From Candidatus Helarchaeota archaeon (GTDB taxonomy: Archaea; Asgardarchaeota; Lokiarchaeia; Helarchaeales; HEL-GB-A), in contig JABXJU010000218.1 in the NCBI GenBank assembly GCA_013375405.1, positions 1 to 7,132 on the forward strand: a stretch of DNA of 7,132 nucleotides. Reading direction: 5' to 3'. Positions 1 to 4,599 of this stretch are shown here, one piece after another. Below the pieces are notes generated by a model. It had not been told where the DNA came from, did no database searches, and saw only the letters and a program-made list of their open reading frames with translations. Every line of letters starts with the position of its first letter. Within the stretch, counting starts at the first letter, position 1. The position numbers and the translations under genes are program-made.

Positions 1-287
1 GATACACCAATAAATCTTTACATGTTGTAACTTTGTTAAAATTACGTTATACTGAGTATCTTTTCTCCTTTTATCTTATAATCTTCTATATTTGGTAGAT
101 TTTAATTATTTTTAATGAATTCTGAAAAAACGACTTGATATCAATTTCTTCATAATAAAAATATAATTTCCTTATAAATTTGTTGTGAAATACCGGGGAT
201 TTTCAGGTCACGAATGGCCAATCTAAATTTCTTAAGTAAGATGGTTTCTAATAAAAATTCATTAACTCCTTCAAGATTAAGAGATGA
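1..287. other. AT-rich region without a recognisable gene
   Basis: No open frame with a convincing start, and no tRNA-like fold, is visible on either strand. The segment downstream of tRNA-Lys on the minus strand has a run of five T (254-258), about 30 nt past the tRNA 3' end. This may end the tRNA transcript. A slightly more GC-rich patch at about 192-225 has no structure I can name. Confidence 0.5.
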
Positions 288-381
288 CGGGCTCGACGGG
301 AATTGAACCCGCGACCATCGGGTTTCTTTATCAATTTATGACTTAAAAGCCCGACGCTCTGCCTAGCTGAGCTACGAGCCC
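288..381 (-). tRNA. tRNA-Lys (anticodon TTT), with a 20-nt intron
   Basis: A complete cloverleaf can be folded on the minus strand: acceptor GGGCTCG/CGAGCCC, D-stem GCTC/GAGC, anticodon stem TCGGG/CCCGA, and T-arm GCGGG-TTCAATT-CCCGT, with discriminator G at 288. The anticodon loop reads C-T-TTT-A-A once an intron at 324-343 is removed (position 37/38). The intron fits a BHB motif: loop bases CTTT pair with AAAG near the intron end, with bulges TA^A and AA^A, and the intron closes as a mini-hairpin GTCA/TGAT. The mature length is 74 nt. The 3' CCA is not encoded. The gene follows tRNA-Asp after 28 nt, so the two are probably cotranscribed. Confidence 0.96.
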
Positions 382-409
382 ACCTAACTTTTATAAATAA
401 AAGAGGTGG

Positions 410-515
410 CGCCCCGACCGGGATTTGGACCCGGGTCCAGGGATTTATCCCTACAATCTTTTTAGAGTTATAGGAGTGACAGTCCCTGATGATCGCCGGA
501 CTACACCATCGAGGC
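410..515 (-). tRNA. tRNA-Asp (anticodon GTC), with a 32-nt intron
   Basis: Acceptor GCCTCGA/TCGGGGC (one T-G pair), D-arm starting GGTGTAG as in archaeal tRNA-Asp, anticodon stem AGGGA/TCCCT and T-arm CCGGG-TCCAAAT-CCCGG. The mature length is 74 nt, with discriminator G at 410. The intron lies at about 445-476, next to position 37. Its boundary is uncertain by 1 nt because A flanks both sides. The splice fold is relaxed: TGTC (33-36) pairs with GATA, and CCTATAA pairs with TTGTAGG inside the intron. Unlike the other three tRNAs here, the bases just after the discriminator read CCA (409-407), so CCA seems to be encoded. Confidence 0.95.
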
Positions 516-563
516 TCCTATTTGAAATGAATGGCTCATTACACCTTATTTCTCGTATAAGTA

Positions 564-648
564 ATCTTCATCTACTTTTTAATATTTCGCCCAAATTAAA
601 GTCCTTTATATCGAAATTTTTTTTCTCGGGCGCAATTTAGATGAAGAT
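564..648. repeat. 85-bp segment bounded by an 11-bp perfect inverted repeat at the tRNA-Tyr 3' end
   Basis: ATCTTCATCTA at 564-574 is the exact reverse complement of TAGATGAAGAT at 638-648. A second, inner pair CGCCC (588-592)/GGGCG (628-632) can extend the fold. The right arm ends exactly on the discriminator base of tRNA-Tyr (648), so in the minus-strand transcript the stem starts where the mature tRNA ends. The segment lies in the 132-nt spacer between tRNA-Tyr and tRNA-Asp. It could be a processing or spacer hairpin, or the remains of a tiny inserted element. The sequence alone does not decide. Confidence 0.6.
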
Positions 649-777
649 CCCCGCGGCCGGATTCGAACCAGCGACATCCTGGTCCCTGCTGACATAATAT
701 CACTGTAGGGAGCTAGTCCCATCTCAATTATGCGATAAACTACAGCCAGGCGCTCTACCAGTCTAAACTACGCGGGG
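648..777 (-). tRNA. tRNA-Tyr (anticodon GTA), with a 56-nt intron
   Basis: Acceptor CCCCGCG/CGCGGGG with the C1-G72 pair typical of archaeal tRNA-Tyr, discriminator A, D-stem GTTT/GAGC, anticodon stem CCTGG/CCAGG and T-arm GCTGG-TTCGAAT-CCGGC. Removing 684-739 leaves a 74-nt tRNA with loop C-T-GTA-G-A. The intron is at canonical position 37/38 with a textbook BHB: CTGT (32-35) pairs with GCAG, and the bulges are AG^T and GG^A. Inside the intron, CATAAT pairs with ATTATG, and GGGA/TCCC forms a further hairpin. CCA is not encoded. It is the first gene of the Tyr-Asp-Lys cluster. Confidence 0.96.
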
Positions 778-817
778 CTATTTTTAAGAGAGTTCTTGAT
801 TAGGAAAACGAGATAAT

Positions 818-828
818 CTATTTAAAAT
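818..828 (-). promoter_or_regulatory. probable TATA element for the tRNA-Tyr/Asp/Lys cluster
   Basis: On the minus strand the sequence reads TTTTAAATAG about 42 nt upstream of the 5' end of tRNA-Tyr. This would place initiation about 18 nt before the mature 5' end, leaving a short leader for RNase P to remove. No other TATA-like element is closer to the expected distance. The rest of 778-961 shows no gene I can support. Confidence 0.4.
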
Positions 829-961
829 TTGTTTATCGAATTTGTTTGAATTATTATAATAAAGACGCCTTCATTTTCTTCCAAATGGTATTTAAGCATC
901 TCCAAAATTAAATCTGTTAATTTTCATTTGAAACTTTTTAAACTGCCTCTGGAATCGTTGC

Positions 962-1678
962 TTACATATTCTCTTGAATCTGTTTTATTCGATTTTTAAA
1001 ATCAATGTAACCAACAATTAGGAATACTAACATCATAAGATAAAAGAGATCATATAACACCAAAACTAGTCCTTCGGAGAGATTCAGGAATTGTACCTGA
1101 AGAAATTGAGCCATAGTTGCAAAACCAAATCCCCATGCGAAGTAAAACATCATTCTTATTTTGAGGGATATCATCTCCCGATCTATAACAACACAAAAAA
1201 AGCAAATATAGTAAAAAATATAATAAATGAAAGGAGTAAAAGCGATTACAATAAAAGTTAAAAATTCCATGTCTGCTGAGATAGATAATAGGAAAAATAC
1301 AATTGGTGGGGGTATTGCACATAATGCTACAATTAATTTACGCCTTTTCATTCCAATATTAATTATTGAATCAATGTATTTATCTAAATCAAATAACGCA
1401 CTTAAAAAGGCTATTTGTGCAGAAATTAAAATAAGTACAACCACAACCTGAGAAATAGAGTTCATAGCTTCTGGTAAAGTCAGGAGATCTCTTGTGACAA
1501 TAAGAGTAGAGAAAGACACTAGTATCAATACAATTCCTAATGCAAATCTTTTGCGAAATTTTTCAACATGTGTTAATTTTGTTTTCTCTACTAAATATAA
1601 TACATATCCAGTTAAAATAAACCAAATTATTGCTTCAACTATTAAAATTCCGTCATAAGGTGGTCCGTACCATGTCAT
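962..1678 (-). CDS. seven-helix membrane protein of unknown function
   Basis: I do not recognise the family. The 238-residue product is strongly hydrophobic, with about seven predicted membrane helices at residues 10-30, 44-66, 76-98, 112-136, 138-166, 173-195 and 203-227. The first helix begins only ten residues from the start, which argues that Met1 is the real N-terminus. Loops are short and positively charged stretches (KRR near 111-113, KFRKR near 40-44) alternate between helices. A membrane sensor or transport-related role is possible, but no motif shows it, and there is no soluble signalling domain after helix 7. It is a single gene between the tRNA cluster and the nuclease-like gene. 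Its start has no clear ribosome binding site. With the TATA element at 1710-1717 the mRNA leader would be only about 10 nt. Confidence 0.75.
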   Translation of the reverse strand: MTWYGPPYDGILIVEAIIWFILTGYVLYLVEKTKLTHVEKFRKRFALGIVLILVSFSTLIVTRDLLTLPEAMNSISQVVVVLILISAQIAFLSALFDLDKYIDSIINIGMKRRKLIVALCAIPPPIVFFLLSISADMEFLTFIVIAFTPFIYYIFYYICFFCVVIDREMISLKIRMMFYFAWGFGFATMAQFLQVQFLNLSEGLVLVLYDLFYLMMLVFLIVGYIDFKNRIKQIQENM

Positions 1679-1709
1679 TTTTCTAACCTAATTTGGTTAT
1701 TTAGGATTC

Positions 1710-1717
1710 TTTATAAA
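1710..1717 (-). promoter_or_regulatory. TATA element of the seven-helix membrane protein gene
   Basis: TTTATAAA lies 32-39 nt upstream of the ATG on the minus strand. Archaeal initiation about 25 nt downstream gives a near-leaderless mRNA, which fits the absence of a ribosome binding site. The element is itself symmetric, so direction is taken from the flanking gene. Confidence 0.5.
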
Positions 1718-1855
1718 GTTTATTTTTTTAAGAAACCATACACGTCAAAGGTTGGTTCCTTAGATTGTGAAGAAATAAAAAAGCCTGAAAAATATCTTAG
1801 ACGATGGGTTCTAAAATGGAATAAATTTTACGAAATATATATATATAACTATCTT

Positions 1856-1860
1856 AAAAA
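1856..1860 (-). terminator. T-run after the nuclease-like gene
   Basis: The minus strand reads CTCTTTTTAAG about 20 nt past the stop codon of the 643-residue protein. Archaeal polymerase commonly releases at such T-runs without a hairpin. A TA-repeat stretch (about 1834-1847) follows. Confidence 0.4.
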
Positions 1861-1878
1861 GAGATTAACTCCCAACTT

Positions 1879-3810
1879 TCATTCCTCAACCTCATCAGGT
1901 GTATATTCCTCGATCCTGCTCTGGAAATGTTCTTCAGCTTCTTCTGAGCTTACATAGGATTCATTTATTATTTTATTAAAATAGATTTCCCTGTCGATTT
2001 CCGGGACTTCAATCTTATTCTCCTCGCATTTGGTTAATATATAATCTGGCATCTGCTTGTATGGAACTGTATAAGGGATCTCAATCAACGTTATACCATT
2101 TTGATCGCAGAGTTCTCGCTTCTTTTCATCATCCGCCACCCGTTGCTTAAAGTCCCCTTCGGTTTCGTGGAAAAATTCAACGAAGTGATAATGCTGGAAG
2201 CCTTGATATTCGAAGGCTAATGCCAGTTTTTGATTATACCCATCCAGCTCCATTTGATTCCCCCGATCATTAACCAACCAATCGGGTCGAACTTTCGGAA
2301 ATTTATCTTTAAAGATCGTTTCAAAAATACTTCGGCAGACCCGTTCGCTCCTTCCCTCACTACACTCTGGGCACCATGTACCTTCTTTTCCTGTTATGTG
2401 GTATGGGGGCCCCCAGAAAACGTGCCCTTCTCTACATTTTATCTTCACCTTCGTTCGCTTATTGGTATACTCGGTGGGGTCCCATTTGCCATGTCGTTGT
2501 TTTATAATTGCATCCAACTTGTCCCTCGCATTGTCTCTCCGCTTGGGATTAATCTTACTTAGATTTTTTTTTATCTGTTCCTTCTCTTTTTGATGTAATC
2601 GTTCTTTTTGTTTTTCCGTCAATTTAATATCTTTTATATATTTGGAGATTGTACTAAATGAAATATCAGGAACCAATTTCTTGATTTCTTTAGATGAATA
2701 CCCTTTTCCTCGTAATCCCCTAATTTTCTCTATTTTTTCATTGGGTAATGGCCTCCCTCTACGTTCAGGCTTCTCCCCTTTTTCTGGTTTGATCTTGCTT
2801 GACTTTTCTTGTTTTTTCTGATTCTCTTTCTTAGTCCCTTCTGTTTGAGGTATCTCAATCTTTTCAATTTTTTGATAGAACTCTTTAAACACGACCTTCT
2901 CTTTAAATCCAGAAGCTTCCTCAGATATTTTCGGGCTCTTTTTCTCCGGCAACTCCTTAGTTGCTTCCAGTTTCTGTTCCCCTTTTGTTTTAAAAAATTT
3001 ATTATAATTTTTTAGTCTGTTTTCCTGATTATTTCTCTCCAATTGTTTTTTTTGTTTTTCCGTCAATTTAATATCTCGAATATATTTAGAAATCGTTGAC
3101 TTTGATACATCAGGAAGTATTTTCTTGATATCCCTGAGTGAATACCCTTTTTCTCGTAATACCCTAATTTTCTCTATTTTTTCATCGGGTAATGGCCTCC
3201 CACTACGTTCAGACTTCTCCCCTTTCTCTCTCTTAAATTCGTTTGACTTTTTTTGCATTTCCCGATTCTCTTCCTTAATTTCCTCTTTTTGAGGTAACTC
3301 GGGCTTCTCAGGCATCTCCTTGGTCGCTTTCGAGTCCTTCTCTGGTGCCTCCTCTGAAATTTCGGGAGTTTTTTGCTCGGGGACTTCAGAAATTTCAAGG
3401 CCTTCCCGATCCTTTAGCCATTCTTTGAATTTATTGGTGGACTCGGATACTGCTGTACCAATTTTTTCTATAGGGGAAGCCTCCTTTTTCTGTGATTTTT
3501 CTTTCTGAATCTTCCTGAGGCGCTCCTCTAAACGTTTAGCATCTTTTGAATGTATCATTTTTTGCTCTTTAATCATCTTTTTCGTCTCTTTGGATGAAGA
3601 TTCTATCTCTTTCTCCTGCTTTTCTCCCCTTTTTTTCTGTTCCTTGATTCTTCTCAATGCTTCCCTGAGCCGTCGTGCCCCCTCTGTAGGATTTTTACGG
3701 ATCTCTTCGAAGTATCTGTTTTTAAACTCTCTCTCCTCTTTCTCTTTCTCTTTCTTTTTATACTCTCTTTCCTCTTTCTCCTTCTTTTTACGGTATTCAA
3801 CTACTTTCAT
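1879..3810 (-). CDS. coiled-coil, twin helix-turn-helix, zinc-finger and PD-(D/E)XK nuclease-like protein
   Basis: The 643-residue product is modular. Residues 1-130 are almost entirely K, E and R in helical repeats: a long charged coiled coil or single helix. Residues 204-261 and 352-409 are two near-identical helix-turn-helix units of the kind with GYS-x-x-x-IKK and S-TISKYI, each followed by DIKLTEKQK. The second is preceded by RGRP, an AT-hook-like core. Residues 430-483 resemble the treble-clef module of DUF723-like proteins, with C459, H463, C480 and C483 as likely zinc ligands. Residues 487-580 look like a PD-(D/E)XK fold of the Vsr-like kind: E489, then D523 in ELDGY, E534-x-Q536 in FEYQGFQHY, and a final strand LIEIPY after DDEKKRELC. 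The role inferred is sequence-specific DNA binding and cleavage, as in a free-standing homing or mobile-element nuclease, or in DNA defence. The start is fixed by GGAGTGA six nt upstream and an in-frame TGA just before it. The family assignment rests on motifs read by eye. Confidence 0.85.
   Translation of the reverse strand: MKVVEYRKKKEKEEREYKKKEKEKEEREFKNRYFEEIRKNPTEGARRLREALRRIKEQKKRGEKQEKEIESSSKETKKMIKEQKMIHSKDAKRLEERLRKIQKEKSQKKEASPIEKIGTAVSESTNKFKEWLKDREGLEISEVPEQKTPEISEEAPEKDSKATKEMPEKPELPQKEEIKEENREMQKKSNEFKREKGEKSERSGRPLPDEKIEKIRVLREKGYSLRDIKKILPDVSKSTISKYIRDIKLTEKQKKQLERNNQENRLKNYNKFFKTKGEQKLEATKELPEKKSPKISEEASGFKEKVVFKEFYQKIEKIEIPQTEGTKKENQKKQEKSSKIKPEKGEKPERRGRPLPNEKIEKIRGLRGKGYSSKEIKKLVPDISFSTISKYIKDIKLTEKQKERLHQKEKEQIKKNLSKINPKRRDNARDKLDAIIKQRHGKWDPTEYTNKRTKVKIKCREGHVFWGPPYHITGKEGTWCPECSEGRSERVCRSIFETIFKDKFPKVRPDWLVNDRGNQMELDGYNQKLALAFEYQGFQHYHFVEFFHETEGDFKQRVADDEKKRELCDQNGITLIEIPYTVPYKQMPDYILTKCEENKIEVPEIDREIYFNKIINESYVSSEEAEEHFQSRIEEYTPDEVEE
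2604..2783 (-). repeat. second copy (C-terminal side) of the internal helix-turn-helix duplication
   Basis: This segment encodes residues about 343-402 of the nuclease-like protein and matches 3051-3230 without gaps at an exact offset of 444 nt (148 codons). Runs such as the DNA for DIKLTEKQK and for GRPLP are almost unchanged, while the middle recognition-helix part differs most. Confidence 0.85.
3051..3230 (-). repeat. first copy (N-terminal side) of the internal helix-turn-helix duplication
   Basis: Encodes residues about 194-254. Over the 54-residue core from GRPLP onward, about three quarters of residues are identical to the second copy. Weaker similarity of the preceding linkers (ATKE-x-PEK and P-x-ISEEA occur before both) suggests that the duplicated unit included the charged linker. 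Confidence 0.85.
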
Positions 3811-3817
3811 TCTAGTT

Positions 3818-3824
3818 CACTCCA
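3818..3824 (-). promoter_or_regulatory. ribosome binding site of the nuclease-like gene
   Basis: The minus strand reads GGAGTGA, then about six bases, then ATG. It is one of the better matches to the anti-Shine-Dalgarno sequence in the window. Together with the in-frame TGA that overlaps it, it fixes the start of the protein at 3810. Confidence 0.6.
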
Positions 3825-3891
3825 TTATTTTCATATTGGTTTATAGTCTCCACTAATACCACTTGAACCCATGAGTAAACATTATTGCCTT

Positions 3892-3902
3892 ATTTTATAT
3901 AG
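3892..3902 (-). promoter_or_regulatory. TATA element between the nuclease-like gene and the structured island
   Basis: The minus strand reads CTATATAAAAT, about 82-92 nt before the ATG of the nuclease-like gene, giving a leader of about 60 nt. Read on the plus strand the same bases are TTTTATATA and would start a transcript near 3922, close to the left edge of the GC-rich island. It could serve either or both directions. Confidence 0.5.
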
Positions 3903-3914
3903 GGCCATTTTTAA

Positions 3915-4122
3915 CGGATCCACGGCTCTGGGCGCCCCCCATTGGCGGATCCGAGGTTCAAAAAAAAGGACGAGGTTTCAGGTCCCTTTATAAGGGAGCC
4001 GGTGTCTCAGACCTACGACGAGATTGCTCCTCATACAGGGAGATAAGAAGAAAGACCAGCCCCATCAAAAACGAAATCTGCTAAGAAAGGTTTTTGAACC
4101 TGAAAAAGTGAATAGTTTTTTT
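3915..4122 (+). ncRNA. candidate structured non-coding RNA
   Basis: No protein gene fits here, yet much of 3913-4045 is visibly richer in G and C than the flanking spacers and folds well. Elements seen: a hairpin closed by CGGATCC (3915-3921)/GGATCCG (3947-3953); immediately next to it an 11-bp perfect long-range pair AGGTTCAAAAA (3954-3964)/TTTTTGAACCT (4091-4101); inside this a two-part hairpin at 3973-4014 (AGGTTT/AGACCT outer, eight inner pairs around GGTCCCTT with one bulged G); and CTCC/GGAG at 4027-4042. The 3' arm can alternatively fold locally as AGGTT-TTTG-AACCT (4088-4101), followed by a T7 run at 4116-4122 that could terminate. It matches no RNA I know: there is no tRNA cloverleaf and no RNase P or SRP hallmark. 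The strand is chosen from the T-run and is not certain. A start at the nearest TATA element would fall slightly inside the first hairpin. Confidence 0.45.
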
Positions 4123-4235
4123 ATTTGAATTAGGCCATATCGCCTTGATCAATGATTTCTTCTTCGAATTCCTCCAAATTTAAAATTTTAGTGGGCCCAC
4201 AGGGATTTGAACCCTGGACCTCAGGCTTTCTTCAC

Positions 4236-4261
4236 ATTTAATACGAATATTCGTATTAAAT
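4236..4261. repeat. 26-bp perfect palindrome inside the anticodon-loop intron of tRNA-Arg
   Basis: ATTTAATACGAAT is followed directly by its exact reverse complement ATTCGTATTAAAT. In the pre-tRNA it forms the intron helix beyond the BHB splice motif, with a minimal loop at the centre. Confidence 0.9.
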
Positions 4262-4287
4262 AGACCGAAGGCCTGCGCGTTATCCAA

Positions 4288-4319
4288 CTACGCTGTGTAA
4301 TAACAAATTAAATACACAC
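4288..4319 (-). other. 32-nt non-canonical intron in the D-loop of tRNA-Arg
   Basis: The sequence AGCGTAG occurs twice, once at the end of the 5' exon and once at the end of the insert, so the exact boundary is ambiguous by several bases. The chosen boundary (after position 15) gives a symmetric BHB: GCGU of exon 1 pairs with GCGU at the intron end, bulges are AG^G and AG^T, and TGTGTA pairs with TACACA inside the intron. Removing it restores a normal D-arm, GCGT-AGTTGGATA-ACGC. Splicing is expected to be by the archaeal tRNA endonuclease, of the kind that accepts relaxed, non-37/38 sites. Confidence 0.85.
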
Positions 4320-4357
4320 CTACGCTATGGGCCCTTTCATTTGCGGTTTAAGTTACA

Positions 4358-4367
4358 ATTTTATATT
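4358..4367 (-). promoter_or_regulatory. TATA element of tRNA-Arg
   Basis: AATATAAAAT on the minus strand is centred about 28 nt upstream of the tRNA 5' end, the expected archaeal distance. Transcription would start within a few bases of the mature 5' end. Confidence 0.65.
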
Positions 4368-4541
4368 GAGATGAATAAATTTTTCATCCTATTGTATTTT
4401 TTCTTTCAATGCTAATAATAATTCTTTAAAGATAAGGAATATTCAAATTTAAAATTATCAGAGTATAACGACTTAAAAAGGAAAAGATACCGATAAAATT
4501 GCTCTTTCATTGCGTATTTCGTGACACACAGCAAGATAAAC

Positions 4542-4549
4542 TTTTTATA
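4542..4549 (+). promoter_or_regulatory. TATA element of thyA
   Basis: TTTTTATA lies about 54 nt before the ATG. Initiation near 4572 would give a leader of about 28 nt that includes the ribosome binding site. Between this and the tRNA-Arg promoter the spacer (4335-4540) shows no other feature I can support. Confidence 0.5.
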
Positions 4550-4585
4550 GATCTTAAAATCACTTAAAACTATAAATCATTGGAA

Positions 4586-4590
4586 GAGGT
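4586..4590 (+). promoter_or_regulatory. ribosome binding site of thyA
   Basis: GAGGT is nine bases before the ATG at 4600 and complements the 16S rRNA 3' end. It supports this start over any internal Met. Confidence 0.55.
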
Positions 4591-4599
4591 CGTTAAGAA

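Larger units (their letters stand above)
4192..4334 (-). tRNA. tRNA-Arg (anticodon TCG) with two introns
   Basis: After removing 4228-4264 (37 nt) and 4288-4319 (32 nt), a 74-nt tRNA remains: acceptor GGGCCCA/TGGGCCC, D-stem GCGT/ACGC, anticodon stem CAGGC/GCCTG with loop C-T-TCG-G-A, T-arm CAGGG-TTCAAAT-CCCTG, and discriminator A. The 37-nt intron is at 37/38 with a clean BHB (CTTC pairs with GAAG; bulges GG^T and AA^A), and its core is a 26-bp palindrome. The second intron is in the D-loop and is described separately. CCA is not encoded. The gene is alone and has its own TATA element at the expected distance. It diverges from thyA. Confidence 0.95.

Noticed and set aside
389..400. TATA-like stretch between tRNA-Asp and tRNA-Lys
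   Set aside because: It is only about 10 nt from the tRNA-Lys 5' end, too close for archaeal initiation. Cotranscription with processing is more likely.
425..640. Plus-strand open frame of 71 codons across the tRNA region
   Set aside because: It runs antisense through tRNA-Asp and the spacer to tRNA-Tyr. Its first residues are simply the complement of the T-arm, and it has no ribosome binding site.
820..897. Minus-strand micro-frame of 25 codons upstream of tRNA-Tyr
   Set aside because: It overlaps the probable tRNA promoter, has no clear ribosome binding site, and is short enough to be chance in AT-rich DNA.
1682..1957. Long stop-free plus-strand frame running into the 3' end of the nuclease-like gene
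   Set aside because: It contains no ATG, GTG or TTG in frame before the overlap and has no recognisable protein similarity. It could be a decayed gene, but there is too little to call it.
3174..3398. Minus-strand frame of 74 codons rich in Arg and Lys
   Set aside because: It is an alternative frame inside the K/E-rich part of the nuclease-like gene. Such low-complexity coding DNA leaves other frames open.
3946..3970. T-arm-like string GGATCCGAGGTTCAAA suggesting a tRNA
   Set aside because: No complementary 3' half of the T-stem and no acceptor, D or anticodon arm can be folded around it.
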